Assembly (NCBI GenBank): GCA_045538195.1 | Contig: JAZSRA010000130.1 | Coordinates: 62,001 to 126,000, forward strand | From: SVTX01 sp045538195 | GTDB lineage: Bacteria > Bacillota > Clostridia > Oscillospirales > CAG-272 | DNA length: 64,000 bases | Reading direction: 5' to 3' | Shown: piece after piece, positions 44,256-51,330 of the stretch | How the letters are laid out: each line of letters begins with the position of its first letter | How positions within the stretch are numbered: the first letter of the stretch is position 1 | Position numbers and translations under genes: made by a program | Notes under the pieces: model-generated | What the model saw: only the letters and a program-made list of their open reading frames with translations | Databases searched by the model: none | What the model was told of the DNA's origin: nothing

Positions 44256-45842
44256 ATGGCTTCAAAAACAAGAGTATTCTTTCTTAACGCGCTGTCGCTG
44301 ACCGCAACCGCACTCTTTATGCGCGGTGTAGGAATGCTTTTTAACGTAATAGTTTCAAACAAAGCGGGTAGTGAGGCTATGGGACTTTATTCCGTCCTCG
44401 GCAGCGTATACGGATTGGCAATAACTCTTGCGACCGCGGGGATCAATCTCGGAACTACGAGAATAGTATCCGACGCTCTTGGAATGGGCGACGAGGCTCT
44501 GGCAAAAAAATCGGTAAAAAAGGCTCTGCTTTGTTGTTCGTTTACGGGTATCGGTGCGTCTATACTGTTATTCTTCCTCGCCCCCACCCTCGGCAAGCAC
44601 CTACTTGGCGACGCAAGAGCCGTCAAGCCCTTACAGATACTCTCAACCACTCTGCTACCGATAGCGATCTGCTCTTGTCTGTCGGGATATTTTACTGCGG
44701 TTCGAAGAGTAAAGGTCAACGCCGCCTTTCAGGTGGTCATTCAATTTACAAAAATAGGCGCGACGGTATTTTTCCTCTCCTTCCTCGTAGGAAAGGGCGC
44801 GGAGGAGGCTTGTATCGCTCTTGTCTTGGGCGGTGCGGTTACAGAGCTGATCTCACTGGCGGTAAGCTACATTCTATATAGAATAGACCGAAGAAAGCTG
44901 AATACAAGCGAAGACAAAATCAGCGATACTGAGACAAGTATAGTAAGAAAGCTACTTGGAATAACAATTCCTGTCACTTTTAGTGCGTGCATCAGATCGG
45001 CTTTAAGTATGCTTCAACACGTGCTTATACCTAAGGGCTTGCTTTCAAGCGGAAAAAGCTGGGCAGAGGCTTTGTCTTCATACGGTGCTCTGCACGGAAT
45101 GGCAATGCCCCTCATTCTGTTTCCGTCGGCTTTTATTTCGGCATTTGCGGGGTTGCTTATTCCCGAGATCAGCGAATGCTGCGTTCAAAATAACCGCTCA
45201 CGCCTTGAAAGGGTCTCCTATCGATCTCTGACACTATCCCTGATATTCTCTATCGGCATCTCGGGCGTAATGATATTCTTTTCACACGAGATCGGTATGC
45301 TGGTCTACAATAACGCTGAGACGGCACAGTATATCCGTATTATGGCGCCCCTCATACCCGTAATGTATATCGACGGAACTGTAGACGCTATTCTCAAAGG
45401 CTCGGGGCATCAGGTCTATTCAATGAACGTAAATATTGCCGACGCCCTCACGGCTTGTCTCTTCGCCATATTCCTTATACCCAAAATGGGAATTTGGGGA
45501 TACATTATTTCGATATACGCCACCGAGATAATGAATACCGCCTTAAGTCTTGTGAAAATGATAAGCGTAAGCGGAATGAAGATCAAGCTTTTTCATCAGT
45601 TAGTGATGCCAATTCTCTGCATAATCGGTGCGACAAACAGCTCAAAGCTCCTTTTAAGCATCCTATCTCACCCATTTGACCGTATCATCGAACTAACACT
45701 TCATATTTTACTTACAATACTGATCTACGTACTGCTTCTGCTCGCCACCAAGACTATCGGCAAGGATGAGTGGGAGTTTCTCAACGCATCCCTTATGTCG
45801 CAAAAAAGCTATGACAGAAAATTCAGAAGTGAGTTAAAATAA
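44256..45842 (+). CDS. SpoVB-like MOP-superfamily lipid flippase
   Basis: A 528-aa membrane protein with about 12-14 helices. The N-terminal RVFFLNALSLTATALFMRG and GLYSVLGSVYGLAITLATAG segments, and the later LIPEISE, match stage V sporulation protein B and related polysaccharide flippases. SpoVB is involved in cortex peptidoglycan assembly, but paralogues export other lipid-linked sugars. The start at 44256 follows GGAGGT; a longer open frame of 44 codons is rejected. It is monocistronic and ends at a strong terminator. Confidence 0.85.
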   Translation: MASKTRVFFLNALSLTATALFMRGVGMLFNVIVSNKAGSEAMGLYSVLGSVYGLAITLATAGINLGTTRIVSDALGMGDEALAKKSVKKALLCCSFTGIGASILLFFLAPTLGKHLLGDARAVKPLQILSTTLLPIAICSCLSGYFTAVRRVKVNAAFQVVIQFTKIGATVFFLSFLVGKGAEEACIALVLGGAVTELISLAVSYILYRIDRRKLNTSEDKISDTETSIVRKLLGITIPVTFSACIRSALSMLQHVLIPKGLLSSGKSWAEALSSYGALHGMAMPLILFPSAFISAFAGLLIPEISECCVQNNRSRLERVSYRSLTLSLIFSIGISGVMIFFSHEIGMLVYNNAETAQYIRIMAPLIPVMYIDGTVDAILKGSGHQVYSMNVNIADALTACLFAIFLIPKMGIWGYIISIYATEIMNTALSLVKMISVSGMKIKLFHQLVMPILCIIGATNSSKLLLSILSHPFDRIIELTLHILLTILIYVLLLLATKTIGKDEWEFLNASLMSQKSYDRKFRSELK

Positions 45843-45883
45843 ACAAACACCCCGTAAGCATTTTAAGCTTACGGGGTGTTTGT
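45843..45883. terminator. Bidirectional terminator after the SpoVB-like gene
   Basis: A perfect 17-bp stem (45843-45859 with 45867-45883) and a 7-nt loop, A-rich on the left and TT-rich on the right. It also serves the convergent zinc-ribbon gene. Confidence 0.9.
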
Positions 45884-45958
45884 AACTATAATTACATTGA
45901 CATTATATAAACTGAAGTTAAAAGCGCAACTTGTTTACCTATCGTAGTTATTACAGTT

Positions 45959-46294
45959 TTACTGAGCAGAACGTCTTGCTTCGAAGCACTTGCTGCAGTA
46001 AACGGGTCTGTCGCTGGAAGGCTGGAAAGTAAGCTTCGCCTCGCCGCCGCACTCGCTACATGTAGCGATGAAGTACTGACGCTCGCCTCTCTCAGCATTC
46101 TTTTTCTTGTCGCGGCAAGCCTTGCAGCACTTGGGCTGGTTCTTGAAGCCCTTTTCAGCGTAGAAAGCCTGTTCGCCGGCGGTAAATACGAATTCTTCTC
46201 CGCAATCTCTGCAGGTAAGAGTGATATCCTCGTATACTACTTCCTCGGCAGCAACTTCTTCTACACCTTCAACTTTTACTTCATTCTCGCACAT
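45959..46294 (-). CDS. Double zinc-ribbon protein
   Basis: A 111-aa protein. After an acidic N-terminus (1-22), residues 23-62 form a zinc ribbon with TCRDCGEEFVFTAGEQAFYA and KCCKACR, the pattern of the small zf-trcl family. A second ribbon (CSECGG ... VYCSKC, about 80-104) ends the protein. Two CxxC pairs in each half predict two structural zinc ions. Function unknown; nucleic-acid binding is plausible. The start follows GAGGT, with the small sigma-factor gene upstream on the same strand. Confidence 0.8.
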   Translation of the reverse strand: MCENEVKVEGVEEVAAEEVVYEDITLTCRDCGEEFVFTAGEQAFYAEKGFKNQPKCCKACRDKKKNAERGERQYFIATCSECGGEAKLTFQPSSDRPVYCSKCFEARRSAQ

Positions 46295-46328
46295 TGTTTT
46301 TTACCTCGCTTTGATGTTTAAGTAGTTC

Positions 46329-46354
46329 CCGATGCTCCGCTTTTACAGCATCGG
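46329..46354. repeat. Inverted repeat between sigma factor and zinc-ribbon genes
   Basis: CCGATGCT / AGCATCGG with a 10-nt loop. It may be a weak terminator for the sigma-factor gene, but there is no T-run. Confidence 0.35.
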
Positions 46355-46402
46355 CAACAGAAATATATTATAAACCCTCCCTTTCGGGAAAATTTATCAA
46401 AA

Positions 46403-46999
46403 TTAATTACGGTCGATCAAAAGCCCTTTAAGCTTTCTTCTGATACGGTATATAGCATTTGATACGGATTTCGGGTCGGTGTTTTGCAGAGCCGACGCGA
46501 TATCGGATACGCTCATACCCGAAACGTACATCCACCAGACGCGGTTTTCGTAATCAGAAAGCTTGCTTCTGATAAGTCTTACAAGGTCGGCGGCATTCTC
46601 CTCGTCAACGATATTCTGAAGAAAATTCGGAGAATCTCCCGACAAAAGCTCTACTCGCTCCAAGGGGAGTATTGGCCGCTTCTTTCTACGCAGATAAGAC
46701 CTAACGTAGGAAATAAGACCGTTTTCGATGCAGATCTTGGCGTACAATCCAAACTCAACGCCATCCGAGGAGCAGTCGTAATTACAAACGGCACTGCAAA
46801 AGATGATCAGTGCCTCCTCACGAAGATCGACCACATCCTGCAAAGACATATCGGTCAGAGAATGTTTTGATATCTGACTTTCAATAAGAGGCGCATACTG
46901 CGTTTTCAGCTCGGAAAGTGCCTCCTGGCTGCCATCACGCGCTCTTACGACAAGCTCGTTTATCGTCTCTTTACTCGGAGAATTATTGTTGCGGTTCAT
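46403..46999 (-). CDS. Small sigma-70 family factor
   Basis: A 198-aa protein with sigma region 2 (LVVRARDGSQEALSELKTQYAPLIESQI, then DLREEALIIFCSAV, about 12-85) and region 4 (LSDYENRVWWMYVSGMSVSDIASAL, about 145-195), without region 3. This two-domain layout matches the SigH/ECF-like class. The HTH SVSDIASAL-x-KSVSNAIYRIRRKLK is intact. The start follows AGAGGA. The promoter at 47037-47065 is near consensus, so it seems housekeeping-expressed. No anti-sigma gene is adjacent, so I do not name it. Confidence 0.82.
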   Translation of the reverse strand: MNRNNNSPSKETINELVVRARDGSQEALSELKTQYAPLIESQISKHSLTDMSLQDVVDLREEALIIFCSAVCNYDCSSDGVEFGLYAKICIENGLISYVRSYLRRKKRPILPLERVELLSGDSPNFLQNIVDEENAADLVRLIRSKLSDYENRVWWMYVSGMSVSDIASALQNTDPKSVSNAIYRIRRKLKGLLIDRN

Positions 47000-47036
47000 T
47001 TGTCCTCTTATAGATCACATACTTTTATACCTTATT

Positions 47037-47065
47037 ATTATAACATCAATGCGGATTTTGGTCAA
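47037..47065 (-). promoter_or_regulatory. Sigma-A promoter for the small sigma factor
   Basis: On the minus strand, TTGACC (47060-47065), a 17-bp spacer ending TGATG, and TATAAT (47037-47042). Confidence 0.8.
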
Positions 47066-47127
47066 TAGCTTTTCACTCGCGATTTTTTTGTGAAATTTGA
47101 CATATTATGCCGTCACATCGTGAGACT

Positions 47128-47295
47128 TGCACAAAATCCAAAGCTTTGTTTTGTGCATAAAAATAACTCAAAGTCTTTTTGTTGTGCAAATTGTATGTTT
47201 TTTAAAAAAAAGTTTGTGAAAAATTACCCTTTAAAATAACAAATATTATTTACTATTGACAAAGCGATGTATATATGCGTGTATATTTTGTGCAA
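47128..47295. repeat. Cluster of TTGTGCA motifs and a hairpin in a gene-free stretch
   Basis: In the region 47066-47299 there is no gene. TGCACAAAA (47128-47136) and TTTTGTGCA (47149-47157) form an inverted repeat. Further TTGTGCAAA copies occur near 47182 and 47289. The hairpin may terminate the DUF4364 gene, or the motifs may be a binding-site cluster. Confidence 0.35.
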
Positions 47296-47299
47296 AATG

Positions 47300-47851
47300 T
47301 CAATTGAATATGAAGTTTATATTTCCCGAAAGCAGTGCCATAACACCCTTATATACTACCTCGGGATGGTCACGGAAATTGTCCTCCATTCTCTGTGCGC
47401 GGTTTATGGTATCTACCACCACGGCGTTCTGCATAATGACTGTATTATTTTCCTTGATAATGCAGATAACGTCGTACCGTCCGTCCTCTCGCTTCTCTAC
47501 TCGGCTGCTGATCTTGATATTTCTCTTTTTGAAGTCAAGATAACGCAGAGCGCACTCAAGGCTCTTATCAAGGAGCGATGTCAGTATCTCACTGTGAAGC
47601 TCTGTCGCAACTATTCTTCCCTTGTCGGTTACTATATACATAGGATCGCCGCTCTCGCTCTTGCACGCCTCCTCCACAAGCTCACTCTCAAGCATTTCGT
47701 GGAAGGATTCCGCAAAATCGAGATACATAACGTAATCGTTCTGCATAATTATATCGTTTAAGGTAACGTAATCAAGGGGATAGTTTATATTCTGCATAAG
47801 GTAAAGCACGAAGATCTTTACGTTTCTTTTGTCTCTTATTCTTGCTCCCAT
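47300..47851 (-). CDS. DUF4364 family protein, probable winged-helix regulator
   Basis: A 183-aa protein with an N-terminal winged-helix-like segment (KIFVLYLMQNINYPLDYVTLNDIIMQ, then YIVTDKGRIVATEL, about 12-80) and a C-terminal beta-rich half. It matches the clostridial DUF4364 family, thought to be PadR/MarR-like transcription regulators. It starts behind GGGAG and is divergent from homoserine dehydrogenase, with overlapping promoter regions, so it may regulate that gene or itself. Confidence 0.75.
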   Translation of the reverse strand: MGARIRDKRNVKIFVLYLMQNINYPLDYVTLNDIIMQNDYVMYLDFAESFHEMLESELVEEACKSESGDPMYIVTDKGRIVATELHSEILTSLLDKSLECALRYLDFKKRNIKISSRVEKREDGRYDVICIIKENNTVIMQNAVVVDTINRAQRMEDNFRDHPEVVYKGVMALLSGNINFIFN

Positions 47852-47885
47852 TTAAAATCTCCCATATAAAATTTTGTTTTATAAT

Positions 47886-47914
47886 ATTTTAGCATAGTTT
47901 TAGATTTTTTTCAA
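47886..47914 (-). promoter_or_regulatory. Sigma-A promoter for the DUF4364 gene
   Basis: On the minus strand, TTGAAA (47909-47914), a 17-bp spacer and TAAAAT (47886-47891). Confidence 0.65.
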
Positions 47915-47923
47915 GAGTAAAGG

Positions 47924-47952
47924 TTGCTTTTTTGAAAAAAATATGTTATAAT
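47924..47952 (+). promoter_or_regulatory. Sigma-A promoter for homoserine dehydrogenase
   Basis: TTGCTT (47924-47929), a 17-bp spacer and TATAAT (47947-47952). Its -35 is only 9 bp from that of the divergent DUF4364 promoter. Confidence 0.7.
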
Positions 47953-48021
47953 GTCCTATATTGCTTTTATTATGCGGAAATGGCATAGTAATGGCAAATT
48001 TACCCCGAAAGGATACGAAAA

Positions 48022-49239
48022 ATGATCAACGTTGCAATACTCGGCTTTGGCGTCGTCGGCTCAGGCGTTGCCGAGGTACTTACTCAAAACAAAAAAATAA
48101 TCGAAAATAAGCTTTCCAAAGAGGTCAAAATCAAATACATCCTCGACCTGCGCGATTTCCCAGGAAATCCCTTTGAAAAGCTCGTAGTTCACGATTTTAA
48201 TATTATTCTGAACGACCCCGAGGTCACTGTTGTTGCCGAAATGATGGGAGGCTCGCATCCCGCTTACGATTTTTCCAAGGCTTGCCTTGAAGCGGGCAAG
48301 AGCGTTGTAACCTCCAACAAGGAGGTTGTTGCAAACTTTGGTGCGGAGCTGCTTGAGATCGCAAAGGCTCACGGCGTTGCCTATCTGTTTGAGGCAAGCG
48401 TTGGCGGCGGTATTCCGATCATTCGTCCTATGTGTAATGACCTTGCGTCAAACAACATAACCGAGATCAACGGTATCCTGAACGGTACCACAAACTATAT
48501 TCTCACCAAGATGACCGCAGAGGGCGCGGACTTTGCCGACGTTCTCAAGGATGCTCAGGACAAGGGCTATGCCGAGAGAAACCCTGCGGCTGACGTTGAG
48601 GGTCTTGACGCGGCAAGAAAGATCGTTATTCTGGCTGCTCTGGCGTTTGGCAAGGCGGTCTCCCCCAATGAAATTCACGTCGAGGGTATCACCGACATCG
48701 CAACCGAGGACGTTGAAATAGCAAACTCCCTCGGCTACTCTATAAAGCTTATCGGTCACGCGGAAATGATCGACGGCAAGATCCTTGCTATGGTCTCTCC
48801 CCGTCTTATTCCCCATTCCAATCCTCTGTCGGGAATAAACGACGTTTTCAACGGCATCCTGCTGGGAGCCGACATGGTAGGCGAGGTAATGTTCTACGGT
48901 CCCGGCGCCGGCAAGCTTCCTACGGCAAGCGCGGTCTGTGCAGATATCGTTGACGTTATCGCTCACGCCGATAGCGGGATCAATCTCCCCACGTTTGAAG
49001 TAGCAAGAGCTGACGACATTGCTGATTTTGATGAATATGAATGCAAGAGATTCTTCATCTTCAAAAAATGCCCCGAGTGCAATATTACATCCGAGTGTGT
49101 TGAAAAGTGCTTTGGCGCTAAATGCTCTTTTGCTGCCTTTGGAGACAAGGTTGCGGTTATCACTCCCAAGATGACCGAGGTCAAGGCTCGGGAGCTTACT
49201 GACAAGTTCACCAACTGCAAGTCCTACCGGCTTCTTTGA
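48022..49239 (+). CDS. hom: Homoserine dehydrogenase with a Cys-rich C-terminal tail
   Basis: A 405-aa enzyme reducing aspartate semialdehyde to homoserine for Thr and Met. The Rossmann motif GFGVVGSGVAEVL (8-20), TSNKEVVA, GGGIPIIRP, NGTTNYILTKM and the catalytic PAADVEGLDAARK segment are all present. The usual C-terminal ACT domain is not recognisable. Instead residues about 340-370 hold six Cys in 28 residues (CKRFFIFKKCPECNITSEC, then CFGAKC), perhaps a metal-binding or redox switch. It starts behind CGAAAGG and is followed by two membrane-protein genes that may be co-transcribed. Confidence 0.92.
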   Translation: MINVAILGFGVVGSGVAEVLTQNKKIIENKLSKEVKIKYILDLRDFPGNPFEKLVVHDFNIILNDPEVTVVAEMMGGSHPAYDFSKACLEAGKSVVTSNKEVVANFGAELLEIAKAHGVAYLFEASVGGGIPIIRPMCNDLASNNITEINGILNGTTNYILTKMTAEGADFADVLKDAQDKGYAERNPAADVEGLDAARKIVILAALAFGKAVSPNEIHVEGITDIATEDVEIANSLGYSIKLIGHAEMIDGKILAMVSPRLIPHSNPLSGINDVFNGILLGADMVGEVMFYGPGAGKLPTASAVCADIVDVIAHADSGINLPTFEVARADDIADFDEYECKRFFIFKKCPECNITSECVEKCFGAKCSFAAFGDKVAVITPKMTEVKARELTDKFTNCKSYRLL

Positions 49240-49271
49240 TATAACGAAAATTTCGAAAGGTCGTATAAGTT

Positions 49272-50033
49272 TTGAACAGATCAAAGCCTAAAAGAAACGG
49301 TTTTCTTTCCGCGATACTTGGAACGGTCTACGTCATTCTCGGCGTAGTTGGATACGTCATATTTTCCTCGCTTTTAAACAGACTATTTATAGGCGCAAGA
49401 TTTGGCGACGAGGCGGCATGCGCCATAATGACGTTATCGATCACGGGAATCGTAGTTGCCTTCGTTCTGTACGAGGCTATATTCATCACTTGGCAGATAA
49501 AGCTTACCAAGGAAGCCTCAGGTGAGGGTGACGTGGGCGGAAGCATGAAAAAGCTTCTGCGGATAGTTTCTATCGCGTGCATTTCCCTTTCTCTGCTTTT
49601 TGCCGTCATAAGCTCCAACACATTTACAGAGCTTCGCGAGGACTCGATCTCCAAGGTCTGCTTCGTCACAACAAAGCAATACCGCTGGGACGAAGAAAGA
49701 AATGACGTTCTGCGTTATTCTTTCTCTTGTGACGAATCGGGAAATCTTACCTTTAACGTCACTATGAAGGACGGCGAGGTCGTCGAGGTTCTCGGCGGAG
49801 TAACTTCGATTTCGGATAGCTTCAGAGAAAAATACAGCGCCGATAAGGTCAGTCTCCTGAAATACGCGGCGGATCTCTCGGAGCAGCTTGACAGCAACGA
49901 GTTCAACTACATTATTGATAAGAAAATAACCTCAACAAGCATCGAAAACGCAAGAAAAAATTACGAGGATGTCGAAGAAAAGTCGCTTATCTGGGAACAG
50001 ATCGAGCGTATCATCGACTCCGAAGGAATTTAG
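49272..50033 (+). CDS. Unrecognised membrane protein with three helices
   Basis: A 253-aa protein I do not recognise. It has a short basic N-terminus, three helices (about 13-40, 50-78, 93-118) and a C-terminal domain of about 130 residues, mixed strand/helix and charged. The first codon is TTG with AAAGG eleven nt upstream. It lies 32 bp after hom and 47 bp before a DUF975 gene, all on the plus strand. The arrangement suggests a membrane-associated sensor or envelope protein, but no motif supports a specific role. Confidence 0.6.
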   Translation: MNRSKPKRNGFLSAILGTVYVILGVVGYVIFSSLLNRLFIGARFGDEAACAIMTLSITGIVVAFVLYEAIFITWQIKLTKEASGEGDVGGSMKKLLRIVSIACISLSLLFAVISSNTFTELREDSISKVCFVTTKQYRWDEERNDVLRYSFSCDESGNLTFNVTMKDGEVVEVLGGVTSISDSFREKYSADKVSLLKYAADLSEQLDSNEFNYIIDKKITSTSIENARKNYEDVEEKSLIWEQIERIIDSEGI

Positions 50034-50080
50034 GAAAAGTAACACATTTTGTCAAATAATTAATATAGGGGGAGACTTTT

Positions 50081-50854
50081 ATGAGGGCATCTGATTACAG
50101 AAAACAAGCCTGGTCAGCTTTAAGTGGAAAATGGGGCATATCCATTCTCGCGGGTCTTGTTGCATCATTACTTTGCGGTACGTCTGCGCTGGTCTCTACA
50201 GCATCTGTAGATTTTGATATTAATGTTAGTTCCGCAAGCCCTTCAGATTTATCTGCGATTTTTAGCTCATCTGAACAGGAAGTTTGGATTATTATAGTGG
50301 TCATGGCTGTGGTAATTTGTCTTGTTGCCGTTGTAGTGGCAGTCTCATTTATTTTTTCTACTGCTATGTTTTGTATCGGCAGTATCATTGAGATTGGTTA
50401 TTCACGATTTAATCTCAATATTATTGATAATAAGAATTTAAAATTCACCCAGATCTTCTCTTATTTCAAGCATTGGTGGAGAGCTATCCTTGCTAATCTT
50501 TTGCGTAGTCTTTTCATTTCTCTTTGGTCTCTCCTCTTTATTATCCCCGGAATAATCGCAACATATAGATACAGCATGGTATCCTTTATTCTTGCCGATA
50601 ACCCCAACATGTCACCCACTGAAGCCGTTGAGTATTCCAAAAACATTATGCACGGCAACAAGTGGAGACTATTCTGCTTGATGTTCAGCTTTATCGGTTG
50701 GGATATTCTTTGCGCGCTGACGTGTGGAGTCCTTAATATCATTGTAATACCTTACAAGCACGCGGCTCTTGCGGCATTTTACAGAAGCATCAACCCCACT
50801 TCCACTTCTGAAATTTACACTGCACCCATCGATGCTACGACAGATTACATATAA
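50081..50854 (+). CDS. DUF975 family membrane protein
   Basis: A 257-aa protein beginning MRASDYRKQAWSALSGKWG, typical of DUF975. It has about five to six helices; GIIATYRYSMVSFILADNPN followed by TEAVEYSKNIMHGNKWRLF is the family's conserved core. The function is unknown. It starts behind GGGGGAG. Confidence 0.8.
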   Translation: MRASDYRKQAWSALSGKWGISILAGLVASLLCGTSALVSTASVDFDINVSSASPSDLSAIFSSSEQEVWIIIVVMAVVICLVAVVVAVSFIFSTAMFCIGSIIEIGYSRFNLNIIDNKNLKFTQIFSYFKHWWRAILANLLRSLFISLWSLLFIIPGIIATYRYSMVSFILADNPNMSPTEAVEYSKNIMHGNKWRLFCLMFSFIGWDILCALTCGVLNIIVIPYKHAALAAFYRSINPTSTSEIYTAPIDATTDYI

Positions 50855-50966
50855 TTACATTATTCATAAGAATCAAAAAATCCGATAGGGCAAGTGAACT
50901 TCCCCAAATTGTACGGACAGTACAAAAAACACCCTTGTGGTAGAAAATATTAAGATTTAAGCAACG

Positions 50967-50997
50967 AACTGACATCGCTTTTCGAGTGGTGTCAGTT
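50967..50997 (+). terminator. Hairpin downstream of the DUF975 gene
   Basis: AACTGACA / TGTCAGTT with a 15-nt loop, then TTGTTT, 112 bp after the DUF975 stop. The surrounding stretch 50855-51143 has no gene and may contain insertion-sequence debris. Confidence 0.5.
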
Positions 50998-51143
50998 TTG
51001 TTTATATCGATCTGGATGCATTAATTGTTAAGAATATTAGCCTTTATGTCCTTATTCGCTCAATAATTTTTTCTTCTCTTGGCACAAAAATTATGCAACA
51101 TAAACAAAAATATATCAAACGACTTAAATTTTTTACTCAGATA

Positions 51144-51172
51144 TTGACAAATGCGCGAAAATATGATATACT
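51144..51172 (+). promoter_or_regulatory. Sigma-A promoter upstream of the ricin/CHAT-like gene
   Basis: TTGACA (51144-51149), a 17-bp spacer ending TATGA, and TATACT (51167-51172). A GGAGGG site and an ATG follow at 51206, so the control region is intact even though the downstream frame is broken. Confidence 0.75.
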
Positions 51173-51205
51173 GTAATCACGATAAAACTCAAAGGAGGGA
51201 TAACA

Positions 51206-51289
51206 ATGAAAAAAATTAATATCCGTTTGAAAAAGCCTATCTTCCGTAATATCCCTCTGCTCTTGCGCCACTCGGACGTGTCGGATTGA
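51206..51289 (+). pseudogene. Orphaned start of the ricin/CHAT-like gene
   Basis: AAAGGAGGG precedes an ATG opening a 27-codon frame (MKKINIRLKKPIF start) that ends at TGA 51287-51289. The basic n-region and start of a hydrophobic run look like a signal peptide. The frame does not join the ORF at 51331: between them all three frames are stopped (51287, 51295, 51300 and 51319). A 7-bp inverted repeat (CGTGTCG 51277-51283, CGACACG 51303-51309) lies in the junction. Confidence 0.6.
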
Positions 51290-51330
51290 CCTTTTAGCAT
51301 AACGACACGCCTCCCAAATGATGTAAGCAA

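Noticed and set aside
47267..47761. Plus-strand frame opposite the DUF4364 gene
   Set aside because: Shadow of a well-supported minus-strand gene with promoter and ribosome binding site.
51277..51309. Invertible promoter/coding switch at the inverted repeat
   Set aside because: Flipping the 19 bp between the repeats still leaves a stop in the start codon's frame, so inversion alone would not restore the gene.
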